The notes below the pieces were generated by a model. It had not been told where the DNA came from. It saw only the letters and a list, made by a program, of their open reading frames with translations, and ran no database searches. From Paenibacillus agri (GTDB lineage Bacteria; Bacillota; Bacilli; Paenibacillales; Paenibacillaceae), in NCBI RefSeq assembly GCF_013359945.1, contig NZ_JABWCS010000198.1:27236-91235 (forward strand): a DNA stretch of 64,000 bases, given 5' to 3'. This document shows, piece by piece, positions 51,391 through 60,673 of this stretch; the first letter of the stretch is position 1; every line of letters begins with the position of its first letter. The position numbers and the translations under genes were made by a program.

Positions 51391-52365
51391 ATGAACTATC
51401 ATCGGCTTGGAAACAGTGGACTGCAGGTATCTGCACTGGGATTGGGTACGAATGCCTTCGGCAAACGGGCAGACGAGGATTCTTCCATCGGAATTATCCA
51501 TGCAGCGCTGGATGGAGGGATCAACTTCATTGATACTGCCAATATCTACGCTGGTACAGAGTCGGAGCGGATTATCGGCCTGGCCTTGAAAGACAGACGT
51601 CACCGTGCCGTACTGGCTACCAAGGCAGGGCTAATTCGCAGCGAAGGCCCGAATGGAAGCGGTTCTTCCCGTCATCATCTGATGCAAGAGCTCGAAGGCA
51701 GCTTGCGCCGCTTGAAGACGGATTATGTTGATCTGTATCAGATCCATACCTTTGATCCCCATACTCCGCTGGAAGAGACCTTGCGTACGCTGGACGACAT
51801 GGTCTCCTCGGGCAAAGTCCGCTATATCGGTGCATCCAACTATGCAGCCTGGGAGTTGATGAAGGCCCTTGGTATCAGCGAAGCACACCGCTTCACCAGA
51901 TACGTCTCCATTCAGTGTAGCTATTCGCTGGCTGACCGGACCCCAGAGAATGAGCTGCTGCCACTCTGCCTCGATCAAGGCATTGGCATTATTCCATACT
52001 TCCCGCTAGCTGGGGGAATCCTGACCGGTAAATATAAGACTGTCAGCGATGTCCCACAGGGCTCGCGGGTCCATACCGATCCAACCTTCTCCCGCTTTCT
52101 CAGCGAAGACCGGATCGCGCTCGGCGAGAAGGTAAGCCAGTTGGCGACAGAGCTGGACACTACGCCTACCGCCTTGTCTCTCGCCTGGCTGATGAATCAG
52201 CCTGCCGTCTCCAGCGTCATCGTAGGCGCTACCCGAGTAGATCAGCTGCAAGAGAATCTTAAAAGCACCACCCTGGCGCTTGATGAGGAGACGCTCCGCA
52301 AACTGGAAGAAGCCAGTAGCGCTTTCCGTTATGGTCAGCCATTCGCCTACTACCGTTTGCCTTAA
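51391..52365 (+). CDS. Aldo/keto reductase (YdhF/Tas-like group)
   Basis: A protein of about 324 residues. The tetrad residues are Asp and Tyr in INFIDTANIYAGTESE, Lys in VLATKAG and His in LYQIHTFDP; SVIVGATRVDQL is the NADPH site. It starts 5 bp after the LysR stop with ACGGAG upstream, so it is translationally linked to that regulator. The substrate is unknown. Confidence 0.9.
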   Translation: MNYHRLGNSGLQVSALGLGTNAFGKRADEDSSIGIIHAALDGGINFIDTANIYAGTESERIIGLALKDRRHRAVLATKAGLIRSEGPNGSGSSRHHLMQELEGSLRRLKTDYVDLYQIHTFDPHTPLEETLRTLDDMVSSGKVRYIGASNYAAWELMKALGISEAHRFTRYVSIQCSYSLADRTPENELLPLCLDQGIGIIPYFPLAGGILTGKYKTVSDVPQGSRVHTDPTFSRFLSEDRIALGEKVSQLATELDTTPTALSLAWLMNQPAVSSVIVGATRVDQLQENLKSTTLALDEETLRKLEEASSAFRYGQPFAYYRLP

Positions 52366-52380
52366 GCGTTATAAAGCTAA

Positions 52381-52417
52381 AAAACAGCAAGTCCCTCATT
52401 TCGGGACTTGCTGTTTT
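52381..52417. terminator. Bidirectional terminator between convergent genes
   Basis: AAAACAGCAAGTCCC pairs with GGGACTTGCTGTTTT around a short loop. Confidence 0.88.
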
Positions 52418-52425
52418 CAATTTAT

Positions 52426-53616
52426 TCAAGGACGCGTCGGCTCCGGATTACCCGTCACCGCTGCAACCGGGGATTTTGACCCTCTGCCGATCCACAATTG
52501 CACACCGATCATCAGAACAATTACGATCATGAGCCCGATTAGAGCCAGCCGGAACTCACCCGTCCAGTCATAAATCCGGCCAATCAGAAGTGGTCCGGCA
52601 GCACCTAGAATATAACCGCCGCCCTGATTCATGGCCGACCAGGAACTGACTTCCTCTGCCCGCTTAGCTTCAATAATCGGCAGCATCAACGCTAGCGGGA
52701 ACAAACCTCCTGCCCCGATCCCCAGCAGGATTGCACTCAAGAATGGTGATACTGCGCTGATTAGTGTAATTATCCCAACCAGTTCGAACAAGCTGCATAG
52801 CACCAGCCAGAAAGTACGCCGTTTATATTTAGCTACCAGAATCGGAATGATAATACTGACCGGGATCTGAATTAAGGTGAACAAGGTCAGCAGATTCCCT
52901 GCTTCATGTCTGGTATACCCCATCGAAGATACAATCGGGGCCAACCAGGCCGTCAGCGAATAGAAGATGCTGGCCATCATCCCGAAGAAGACTGTTAACA
53001 GCCAGGCTCGTTTATTGGTCAGCGGCAGCGTAAAATCGGCGCTATTATTGACTGGGACAGGCTTCGAAGCAACCTTCCACCAGACAAGAATGGCGGCAAT
53101 CGCCAGAATTGCCCATATGGCCAATGATTTTTGCCATGAATTTCCGAGCAAGGTATACAGAGGGACAGATAATCCTGCGGCCAGTGAAGCCCCGAATACC
53201 AGCGAGGCCGAATAAACACTGACCAGTGCGGAACCGCTGGGAAAATGAGCCTTGATAAAGCCTGACAAGAGCGGTCCGGCAATTCCGATCCCGATACCGG
53301 ACAAGAAAGCTGTCAGAATCAGAATGCCGGAGGAGTTCGTTACTACCCGGGCCGCTGTAGCTGCACCAATTAGCACCATAGAGTACAGAATAGCCCGCTC
53401 CATGCCGATTTTTCGGCTGATTTTAACAGCCAAGGGTGCAAACACACCCATACATAATACAGGCAACGTAGTGAGCAGGCTAGCGGATAATCCGCTCATT
53501 CCTAGATCACCCTGGATGTTGCTTAGCAGCGGCGCCACAGAGGTGATGACCGGGCGCATATTTAAAGAGGCCAGAAACAACGCGGCCAGTAAAAGAACAA
53601 TTGGCATGTGGATCAT
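52426..53616 (-). CDS. MFS transporter, CynX/NimT-like
   Basis: A 396-residue protein with twelve helices; LNMRPVITSVAPLLSNIQGD near the N-terminus is the hallmark of the CynX/NimT (cyanate/2-nitroimidazole) MFS group. The direction and substrate are not known. It is divergent from a LysR gene at 53737, with a LysR-type dyad between them. Confidence 0.88.
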   Translation of the reverse strand: MIHMPIVLLLAALFLASLNMRPVITSVAPLLSNIQGDLGMSGLSASLLTTLPVLCMGVFAPLAVKISRKIGMERAILYSMVLIGAATAARVVTNSSGILILTAFLSGIGIGIAGPLLSGFIKAHFPSGSALVSVYSASLVFGASLAAGLSVPLYTLLGNSWQKSLAIWAILAIAAILVWWKVASKPVPVNNSADFTLPLTNKRAWLLTVFFGMMASIFYSLTAWLAPIVSSMGYTRHEAGNLLTLFTLIQIPVSIIIPILVAKYKRRTFWLVLCSLFELVGIITLISAVSPFLSAILLGIGAGGLFPLALMLPIIEAKRAEEVSSWSAMNQGGGYILGAAGPLLIGRIYDWTGEFRLALIGLMIVIVLMIGVQLWIGRGSKSPVAAVTGNPEPTRP

Positions 53617-53699
53617 CTCCTTTTAATAGTAGTATCATTTCTGCTTCCTGAGTATACGACCCAGCATAAGAATTGTTCAATACTATTATTTATATTATT

Positions 53700-53720
53700 A
53701 TCATAGAAAATAACTATGAT
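53700..53720. promoter_or_regulatory. LysR-type dyad between MFS and LysR genes
   Basis: ATCATAG-N7-CTATGAT is a perfect interrupted palindrome with T-N11-A geometry, 17 bp before the LysR start. Likely an autoregulatory site also controlling the divergent transporter. Confidence 0.55.
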
Positions 53721-53736
53721 TGATAAGGAGCAGTTC

Positions 53737-54660
53737 ATGGAGACACGACATCTGCATTATTTTCTCGCACTTTGCGAAGAATTGCATTTCACCAGGGCCG
53801 CAGAACAGCTAGGCATCAGCCAACCCACCTTAAGCCAACAGATACGGGTGCTGGAGGGTGAATTGAATATGCCTCTTTTCGACCGTATTGGTAAAAAAAT
53901 CGCGCTTACGGAAGCCGGAGTCTTGCTCAAAGCCTATGCCTCCCGGATGATCCAGGATGAGCAGAACGCCAAAAATGCCATCAATGAGCTTCGCTCCGAC
54001 AGTCGCGGAACAATCAGGCTGGGTCTGCTTCCCTCTGACCTCGACTATCGCCTTACGCCACTTCTCGTACAATTTCACCAGGAATTTCCCAATATACGAC
54101 TACAGGTGTACGCTACCACTCTGATTCGGCAAGAGGTGCTGGATAACAAGCTGGATATCGGAATTAGCCTCAAAGGACCAAGGGACCCCATGCTGGTCGA
54201 AGAGGACTTAGGCATTGAGCTGTACCAGCTGGTCATTCGCAAAGATCATCCTTATGCTGACCGCGAACATATTGAATTATCCGAGCTGCCTAATCTCCCT
54301 TTGGTGATGTATCCCAGAGGCTTGCTTGGGCGGGAACTTGTGGAGGACTGCTTCCGGGAAGCAGGACTGAAAATCACGCCCCTTATGGAGACCGGATCGG
54401 CCACCTCTGTACTTCAGTTGGTCAAAGCGGGGATTGGGGGCACGATCCAGCCTGCCAGTCTGCTCAATCATCTGGAGGATCGCAGCTTCTGCTCTATACC
54501 GATTATTAATCATCCGCCACAGCGTGAATTAAGGCTTATTTACCGGACGGATCGATTCATCAGTCATGCTACAGGCATTTTCATCGATCGGCTCAGAGAC
54601 TTCCTGATAAGTGACCTTACCGGAGTGAAAACAGAACCGGGTCTGAGAAATAAGAACTAA
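53737..54660 (+). CDS. LysR-family regulator
   Basis: A regulator of about 307 residues with METRHLHYFLALCEELHFTR and AAEQLGISQPTLSQQIRVLE, the CynR/BenM-type DNA-binding head, followed by an effector domain. AAGGAG precedes ATG at 53737; an in-frame ATG seven codons earlier is before that element. It is divergent from the CynX-like transporter, which it probably regulates. Confidence 0.88.
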   Translation: METRHLHYFLALCEELHFTRAAEQLGISQPTLSQQIRVLEGELNMPLFDRIGKKIALTEAGVLLKAYASRMIQDEQNAKNAINELRSDSRGTIRLGLLPSDLDYRLTPLLVQFHQEFPNIRLQVYATTLIRQEVLDNKLDIGISLKGPRDPMLVEEDLGIELYQLVIRKDHPYADREHIELSELPNLPLVMYPRGLLGRELVEDCFREAGLKITPLMETGSATSVLQLVKAGIGGTIQPASLLNHLEDRSFCSIPIINHPPQRELRLIYRTDRFISHATGIFIDRLRDFLISDLTGVKTEPGLRNKN

Positions 54661-54797
54661 AATATACAGTGAACCCCTTTCAAACAGCAGAGTAGCTTGG
54701 TTGTTATGAATAGTCAGGAAGGCCTTACGATTATAGACACAAAGGCCCCTCCAAGTTAGTATTAACATATATATAATGGAATCAGGAGATCAATGAA

Positions 54798-55775
54798 ATG
54801 CCGACAATTAAAGATGTGGCACTGAAGGCCGGGGTTTCAGTGACAACCGTATCCCGAGTGCTGAACAACAGAGGTTATCTCAGTGAAGAACTGAAGAAAA
54901 AGGTCTACGATACCATGGAGGAGCTGAACTATCGTCCAAATGAACTGGCCCGTTCATTAAGCCGCTCCAAATCCAACATTATTGGCCTTATTATCCCCTT
55001 TGTCTCACACCCGTTTTTCGGTGAATTGACAAGCCACATTGAAGGGCATGCCTACCGGAACGGGTATAAGCTACTGCTCTGCAACTCCCAATTGGACAAA
55101 CTCAAGGAGTTCGAATATATCGACATGCTGCGCTCCAGCCGCGTGGATGGCATTATTATGGGGAGCCATACCCTGGAAGTAGAGGCGTACCGCCAGATTC
55201 ACCTGCCGCTAGTCACCTTTGACCGGCAGATCTCACCGGAGATCCCCTACGTCTGTTCTGACAATTATCGGGGGGGAGCATTGGCAACGGGCCTTCTGGC
55301 CGACAAAGGCTGCCGGAAGCTGGCCCACATCGGCGTTCATCCGCACCTTAATTTGTTGTCCCATCAGAGATATGTCGCCTTCCGGGACGTTGCGGAGCAA
55401 CGCGGAATATGGCATACCTCGCTGCACACAGATGTCAATGGCTTTAAACTGGAGGAATACGAAGCTCTACTGGAGCAATTATTCCTTGAACACCCGGATA
55501 TCGACGGAATATTTGCCAGCAGCGATATTCTGGCAGCGTATGCCCTAAAGGCTTGCCAGGACAGTGGCAGACGGGTTCCGGAGGATGTCCGCATCATCGG
55601 CTATGACGGCATAGCCCAGCGCAAGCTGCAAAACCCGCTGATTTCGACCATCCGGCAACCAATTGAAGAAATTAGTAAACGTGCGGTCGAACTGATTATT
55701 GAACAGATGCAAGGCAAGGCTGTCGCCTCCGAGCATATCCTGCCGGTGGAGCTGGAGGAAGGCGCCACTACATAG
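54798..55775 (+). CDS. LacI-family regulator
   Basis: A 325-residue repressor: TIKDVALKAGVSVTTVSRVL is the LacI helix-turn-helix, NRGYLSEELKKKV the linker and a periplasmic-binding-type ligand domain follows (GLIIPFVSHPFFGEL, VDGIIMGSHT, IDGIFASSDILA). It has no adjacent sugar operon and resembles sucrose/ribose regulators. AGGAG lies nine bases before the ATG. Confidence 0.88.
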   Translation: MPTIKDVALKAGVSVTTVSRVLNNRGYLSEELKKKVYDTMEELNYRPNELARSLSRSKSNIIGLIIPFVSHPFFGELTSHIEGHAYRNGYKLLLCNSQLDKLKEFEYIDMLRSSRVDGIIMGSHTLEVEAYRQIHLPLVTFDRQISPEIPYVCSDNYRGGALATGLLADKGCRKLAHIGVHPHLNLLSHQRYVAFRDVAEQRGIWHTSLHTDVNGFKLEEYEALLEQLFLEHPDIDGIFASSDILAAYALKACQDSGRRVPEDVRIIGYDGIAQRKLQNPLISTIRQPIEEISKRAVELIIEQMQGKAVASEHILPVELEEGATT

Positions 55776-55826
55776 ACAGCGGGTCCGCTTAGGTGTCGCC
55801 GCTGCATGAATAAGGAGGTAACAACG

Positions 55827-56288
55827 ATGACTTTGAACGCTGTTCCATGTATACAGGTGCTGCTGCAAGAAGTGCCGCAGGCCTTTCGAAGCCTCACTCA
55901 CGCCGAGGCGCTAGAGCCACTTGCACCTGGCAAATGGTCTCGCCTGCAGATTCTAGGCCATCTGTGTGATTCAGCTATCAATAATGTATCGAGGTTCATC
56001 CAGATTTCGTACGAACCACAGCCCCTGCTGCTCTTCCCTTATGAGCAAAATCATTGGGTAGCTGCGCAGCGTTACAGCCAGACCTCCATGGAAGAGGTAC
56101 TGAGTCTTTGGCTTAGCCTGAATCAATCCATATTACGGGTAATCTCGGATCTGAAGCCCGCTCAGTTATCCTTGTCCTGTAAGCTGCCTAACGGGGACAA
56201 CGTCACCTTCCAATGGTTGATCGAGGATTATCTGAGTCATATGGTGCACCATTTGAAACAAATATTCCCGGATATTGATTTCCTGTAA
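55827..56288 (+). CDS. DinB/YfiT-like four-helix protein
   Basis: A protein of about 153 residues with the DinB fold: a first metal-ligand His in KWSRLQILGHLCDSA and a C-terminal pair in DYLSHMVHHLKQI. Related proteins are putative metal-dependent thiol transferases or hydrolases; the role here is unknown. AAGGAGG precedes ATG at 55827, preferred over an ATG seven codons earlier that overlaps it. It follows the LacI-family gene by 51 bp. Confidence 0.8.
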   Translation: MTLNAVPCIQVLLQEVPQAFRSLTHAEALEPLAPGKWSRLQILGHLCDSAINNVSRFIQISYEPQPLLLFPYEQNHWVAAQRYSQTSMEEVLSLWLSLNQSILRVISDLKPAQLSLSCKLPNGDNVTFQWLIEDYLSHMVHHLKQIFPDIDFL

Positions 56289-56290
56289 CA

Positions 56291-56345
56291 ATCAAAAGGC
56301 CCCCGTCGCACTTCCACTAGGGAAGCAGGACAGGGGCCCTTTGAT
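56291..56345 (+). terminator. Terminator after the DinB gene
   Basis: ATCAAAAGGCCCC pairs with GGGGCCCTTTGAT around an internally paired loop. Confidence 0.75.
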
Positions 56346-56371
56346 TCTCTTATAGCGCTAACTTATCATCA

Positions 56372-56587
56372 TATATAGATTGAACTTAGAATTCTTACAC
56401 GGGGTTAGATCGTCATTGCGGAAAACGTTTGGACTTTCGGCCGCTGTTGTCTCCATATTTGTTTTGATTGTACCGCTTTTCGCGGATAAAATCCGGAGAC
56501 AAAGTCGGTCGCTTACGCTCCTTCAGTTCCAAACTTTCCCTCCATTCCGTTCCCCCTTAGTTTAAATTTTTCAGTTCAATCTATATA
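56372..56587. mobile_element. 216-bp MITE-like element
   Basis: Perfect 15-bp terminal inverted repeats TATATAGATTGAACT (56372-56386) and AGTTCAATCTATATA (56573-56587) bound a non-coding element with internal inverted parts: GTTTGGA and TTGTCTCC in the left half against GGAGACAAAG and TTCCAAAC in the right, and a CCGC-TTTT-GCGG centre. TATAGCGCTAACTTATC (56351-56367) and TATAGCGTTATCTTATC (56584-56600) are near-identical direct repeats around it (two mismatches), resembling diverged target duplications. No transposase is encoded. It lies between the DinB terminator and the sugar permease stop. Confidence 0.65.
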
Positions 56588-56607
56588 GCGTTATCTTATC
56601 GCTGTGC

Positions 56608-57699
56608 TTATCCTTTTATCGATCCACCCATGAGACCTCTGACAAAGTATTTTTGCAGCAGGAAGAAAATCGCCAGTGGCATCAGCATAGAGATGAATGC
56701 GGCCGAAGTAAGCAGATGCCAATCGTTGCCGCGTGAGCCGACAAGGTCGGCGATCTTCATGGACATGACCTGCACGGATGGCTGGCTGCCAATAAAGATC
56801 AGCGACACCAGATAATCATTCCATACCCACAGGAACTGGAAGATGCCGATTGAAGCCAGAGCCGGAACAGACAATGGCAGAATCAGTCTGCTGAAAATCG
56901 TAAAATGACTAGCCCCGTCCATAAAGGCTGACTCAAACAGGTCCTTAGGCAGCTGGCTAATAAAATTGTACATAAAGTAAGTCACCAGCGGCAGTCCGAA
57001 CGCAGTATGTGCCAGCCAGATTCCCAGGTAGCTTCCGTTCAGCCCAAGCGCGGTATAATCCTTCAGCACGGGAATAAGCGCTACTTGAATCGGGATTACT
57101 AGCATGGCAATAATGGTGACGAACAGCGTCTTGCGTCCCGGGAACCTGAGCCAAGCGAAAGCGTAGGCGGCAAAGGAGGCGATCAGCACCGGAATCACCG
57201 TGGCCGGCACGGCAATCGTGAGCGTATTCCAGAACGCCTGCGACAGACCAGAGCCTTTTTGCACCTTTTCACTGCCATCGGCTTCCTTCAGCTTGTATTC
57301 TTTGCCGGATAGTACATTCTTGTAGTTCTCAAGCGTCAGATCTGGCGTAGTCTTCCACCCTTGCTCCTGGATGTTTAGAGTGCGTGCCCGGCGGTTCTCC
57401 CACATTAGGCGGTTACCCTCTACCGTTACTCCTGCTTTTAACTGGTCATCTGTATACGTCTTACCCTTGACCTCGATCGGCTGGCGCAGGTCCACATCCT
57501 TGGAGAGTTGGATGCTTTCCCCTGCCCTCCATTCCTGATGAGGGAACACCTTCCACCAGCCGGTCTGCAAAATATCCGCCGCCGGTCGGAAGGAAGAGAT
57601 GAAGAGGCCCAGCGTCGGCAGCAACCAGATGAAGCAGATGATGCCCAGAACGATGTTAACAGCCGTTTTGCTGCCTTTTCTCTTCTTGTTACCAACCAT
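56608..57699 (-). CDS. Sugar ABC permease, AglG/MalG-like
   Basis: A 363-residue permease with six helices and the EAA loop ESAFMDGASHFTIFSRLILP. Between the first and second helices it has a roughly 100-residue extracytoplasmic insertion (about residues 50-150, including WRAGESIQLSKDVDLRQPIE), a feature of the alpha-glucoside permease AglG. It is coupled to the upstream permease through TAATG. Function: import of an alpha-glucoside or maltodextrin, inferred from family. Confidence 0.85.
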   Translation of the reverse strand: MVGNKKRKGSKTAVNIVLGIICFIWLLPTLGLFISSFRPAADILQTGWWKVFPHQEWRAGESIQLSKDVDLRQPIEVKGKTYTDDQLKAGVTVEGNRLMWENRRARTLNIQEQGWKTTPDLTLENYKNVLSGKEYKLKEADGSEKVQKGSGLSQAFWNTLTIAVPATVIPVLIASFAAYAFAWLRFPGRKTLFVTIIAMLVIPIQVALIPVLKDYTALGLNGSYLGIWLAHTAFGLPLVTYFMYNFISQLPKDLFESAFMDGASHFTIFSRLILPLSVPALASIGIFQFLWVWNDYLVSLIFIGSQPSVQVMSMKIADLVGSRGNDWHLLTSAAFISMLMPLAIFFLLQKYFVRGLMGGSIKG

Positions 57700-58781
57700 T
57701 AGAATCCCCCCTGCTTGCGGAACTGACGCAGATTAATGAAGATCACCGGCAGGACTGCTATCAGCAAAACAATTGCCAGCGTAGAGCCGTAGCCAAAATT
57801 CCGGTACATGAAGAACTGTCTGTAGAACTGCGTGGCTACCACTTCTGTATCGTATTGACCTCCCGTCATCACCATGACGACGTCAAATATTTTCAAAGTA
57901 AAGACTATAATGGTTGTCGTAACCGTCAGGATCGTGGTTGAGATGAAAGGAACAATGATACTGAAGAAAATTTTGATCTCACCCGCACCATCTACTCTCG
58001 CCGCCTCCAGAATATCTTCGGGAACCCCTTTGATCGCTGCTGAAAATATGACCATAGCAAACCCCGTCTGCATCCAGATCAGGATGATGATGAGGAAGAA
58101 ATTGTTCCACGGCTGAATCATACTCGTCCAGGCCTGCGGCTCACCGCCAAAATAAGTCACGATAGCATTCAACAACCCGATTTGTTCATCACCCGGCTGA
58201 TAGTAGTAAACGAACTTCCAAATGACACCTGCAGCCACAAAAGATATCGCCATGGGCATAAAAATAATCGCTTTGGCGATTTTCTCGTAGCTGCTGCGGT
58301 CGGCGAGAATGGCTATCAGCAATCCCAACGCTACACAGGCCAGTGTTCCCACGAACACCCAGAGCAGATTGTTTCGCAGTGCCGTCGCCAGTAGACGGTC
58401 ATTAAAAATTGCAGCATAGTTGCTAAGACCAACGAATTTCTCCGAAGAAGCATTGAAGAAGCTTAGGTAAAGCGTCCGCAGTGCAGGCAGCACCAGCAGC
58501 CAGCCCAGAATCAGCACCGCAGGTCCTACAAAAACATAGGGGAGCACCCTCCTGCGAATATGAGCGGGGTATCTCTCAACCGCCCAGGTCAATGTATAGT
58601 AAATCAGATAGACGCCCAACACGCCCCAAAGCACGGCAAGAACGGCGGTCACTAGGGGATTCAACGTTGAATCCCGGAAAAATAGAAAGATAAGTCCATT
58701 CACAACGATATTGGCCAGCAATACACCGAGGGATAACAACACCGCCGATACACTGATTCGTTGCTTTGCTTGTGCACCCAT
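57699..58781 (-). CDS. Sugar ABC permease, AglF/MalF-like
   Basis: A permease of about 360 residues with seven to eight helices and the EAA loop EAARVDGAGEIKIFFSIIVP. The N-terminal two helices precede the conserved RRVLPYVFVGPAVLILGW core. ATG at 58779-58781 has AGGAGG at good spacing; the longer frame is discarded. It pairs with the AglG-like gene downstream and the binding protein upstream. Confidence 0.88.
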   Translation of the reverse strand: MGAQAKQRISVSAVLLSLGVLLANIVVNGLIFLFFRDSTLNPLVTAVLAVLWGVLGVYLIYYTLTWAVERYPAHIRRRVLPYVFVGPAVLILGWLLVLPALRTLYLSFFNASSEKFVGLSNYAAIFNDRLLATALRNNLLWVFVGTLACVALGLLIAILADRSSYEKIAKAIIFMPMAISFVAAGVIWKFVYYYQPGDEQIGLLNAIVTYFGGEPQAWTSMIQPWNNFFLIIILIWMQTGFAMVIFSAAIKGVPEDILEAARVDGAGEIKIFFSIIVPFISTTILTVTTTIIVFTLKIFDVVMVMTGGQYDTEVVATQFYRQFFMYRNFGYGSTLAIVLLIAVLPVIFINLRQFRKQGGF

Positions 58782-58910
58782 GTTTAGCTTCCTCCTATAA
58801 GTTCTGCTGAGCAAAACTCTCTTCGCAAGCAAGAAAAAGAGAGGCAGCTTACGGTGATGTGTCCTGCCTCTCTTCTTGTTGTCATACAGTCCTGTGACGA
58901 TGTGTTCCGA

Positions 58911-60344
58911 TTAGTTATTCCATCCCGACTGGATTTGCTCCAGCGCCTGATCCAGTGTAGCCGTGCCGCTTACATAATCGGTCATTCCTTTCCAGAAGGT
59001 GCCTGCACCCACTTTGCCCGGCATAAGGTCAGAGCCGTCGAAGCGCAGGGTTGACGCGTCCTGAACAAGCTTCGCCATGCGTCTGTCGGACTCGGAGCTG
59101 TACCAATCCAGGGAAGCATCATTCATCGGGGCGATCATACCGCCTGATTGAACCCAGCTCTTGACCGACTCACCTGTTGTGAAAAATTCCATTACGGCCC
59201 GGACTTCCGGACGATCGTTGAACATCGCGTATATGTCTCCGGCTACGAGAACCGGCTTGCCGTATTGAGGATCAATCGACGGCAGGTAGAACCAGTCGTA
59301 ATCGACATCCACCTTGGCCGTTTCAGGGAAGAAGCTGGTGATGAAATTGCCTTGACGGTGGAACCAAGCTTTGGGCGGATTATCGAACATTGGTTTTGGC
59401 GCATCGCCAAACGCTGTAGTTACAATCGACTTCGTGCCGCCATAGACGTAGTCCTTGTTCATCCAGATCTGCGACATCACTTCCACGGCATGCTTCACCT
59501 CAGGAGAAGTAAACGGCAGCTCACCTTTGACCCATTTATCATAGTTCTCGGGGGAAGTGGTGCGGAGCATGATATCCTCCACCCAGTCTGTAGCCGCCCA
59601 ACCGGTAGCCGCACCGCTCTCGATACCGATGGTCCAGGCAGGATCACCGTCCTTGGCGATCTGCTCAGTGAGGGCCATCATCTCATCCCATGTCTCAGGC
59701 ACCTTGTAGCCGGCTTCGTCAAATTGCTGCTTCGGATACCACACCAGGCTCTTCACGTTGCTGCGGTTCCAGATACCAGCCATAATCTGGCCGTCTTTGC
59801 CGTCCATTGTAGACATATCCAGCCAGCTCTTGTTGTAGTTGGTTTTCATCTTTTCCTGGTCCAGGACATTGGTCAGATCAATGACCTTCCCAGTTTTGGC
59901 GATGGCGGCAAGTAGCCCCGGCTGCGGGAAATCAGCGATATCAGGCGCGTTACCACCGTCTACTCGAATGTTGATCGTCGCTTCAAATTCTTTGGAGCCC
60001 TCATATTGGATATCGATACCGGTCTTCTCTTCAAACTCTTTGATACTATTCTCGAATTTCACCTGATCGGCATCGACGAATGGTCCAAACACGGTGACCT
60101 TGGTCCCTTTATATTCACCTTTCATCGCTAAATCCAGCGGTGATCCCGCCGTGGTGTCTGTACCTGAATTTGTTGAATCCTGGGTGTTATCCGCCTGATT
60201 GTTGGTTTTTGCCGGAGGATCTGTTGATGCCGCTCCGTTATTGCTGTTGCCGCCACATGCGCTTAACATCATAGCGAAGGACAAACAGAGTACGAGAGGC
60301 AGAGTTACTTTGCGTGTTGAAGACTTTTTCATCTTTGCATACAT
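58911..60344 (-). CDS. Sugar ABC solute-binding lipoprotein, AglE-like
   Basis: A 477-residue family 1 binding protein. The lipobox LSACGG at about residue 28 marks a lipoprotein; a Ser/Thr/Asn-rich linker follows, then the binding fold (GTKVTVFGPFVDADQVKFEN, GNAPDIADFPQPG, PMFDNPPKAWFH). It is first of three genes (binding protein, two permeases); no ATPase is encoded, so a shared MsmX-type ATPase is likely. A CRE-like site and a LacI-type site lie upstream. AAAGGGG precedes the ATG. Confidence 0.92.
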   Translation of the reverse strand: MYAKMKKSSTRKVTLPLVLCLSFAMMLSACGGNSNNGAASTDPPAKTNNQADNTQDSTNSGTDTTAGSPLDLAMKGEYKGTKVTVFGPFVDADQVKFENSIKEFEEKTGIDIQYEGSKEFEATINIRVDGGNAPDIADFPQPGLLAAIAKTGKVIDLTNVLDQEKMKTNYNKSWLDMSTMDGKDGQIMAGIWNRSNVKSLVWYPKQQFDEAGYKVPETWDEMMALTEQIAKDGDPAWTIGIESGAATGWAATDWVEDIMLRTTSPENYDKWVKGELPFTSPEVKHAVEVMSQIWMNKDYVYGGTKSIVTTAFGDAPKPMFDNPPKAWFHRQGNFITSFFPETAKVDVDYDWFYLPSIDPQYGKPVLVAGDIYAMFNDRPEVRAVMEFFTTGESVKSWVQSGGMIAPMNDASLDWYSSESDRRMAKLVQDASTLRFDGSDLMPGKVGAGTFWKGMTDYVSGTATLDQALEQIQSGWNN

Positions 60345-60426
60345 CCCCTTTTAGTGGTTTAGAGAACTTTCTGCTGTCAGTCATGCCCGGTAGCCGAACG
60401 CCACCAGCTTTCCTGAATCACCTCCT

Positions 60427-60440
60427 TGCAAAGGTTTTCA
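60427..60440. promoter_or_regulatory. LacI-type operator in the sugar operon leader
   Basis: TGCAAAGGTTTTCA is an imperfect version of the TGAAAAGCTTTTCA palindrome at 60633, about 80 bp upstream of the binding-protein gene. Confidence 0.45.
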
Positions 60441-60486
60441 AAATAGGGTTAGCACCGTACTCGAACAGTCGGATTATGCATTCGCT

Positions 60487-60504
60487 ATTATAATAGCGCT
60501 TACA
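60487..60504 (-). promoter_or_regulatory. -10 box overlapped by a CRE-like site
   Basis: On the minus strand TGTAAGCGCTATTA (60491-60504) matches the CcpA cre consensus except one position and overlaps TATAAT (60487-60492). Glucose repression of the sugar transporter is the natural reading; no good -35 is visible. Confidence 0.5.
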
Positions 60505-60632
60505 AACGGAGGTAGCGTCATTATGAATTCGCTTACATAGTTTTATTTATTTAAAATTGCGAAATATAGTAGGGTGTAATTCATGGTGGGGTAGGAGAAG
60601 AGAATGCAATTCGTATAGTTATAGTTATTTTG

Positions 60633-60646
60633 TGAAAAGCTTTTCA
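60633..60646. promoter_or_regulatory. Perfect LacI-type operator
   Basis: TGAAAAGCTTTTCA is a perfect 14-bp palindrome with a LacI/GalR-type centre, 28 bp after the stop of the LacI gene and upstream of the sugar operon. Confidence 0.6.
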
Positions 60647-60673
60647 AAATGAACGGAAAAAGAATGCTGCCAC

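Noticed and set aside
54706..54759. 17-codon plus-strand frame upstream of the LacI-family gene
   Set aside because: No ribosome-binding site precedes its ATG.
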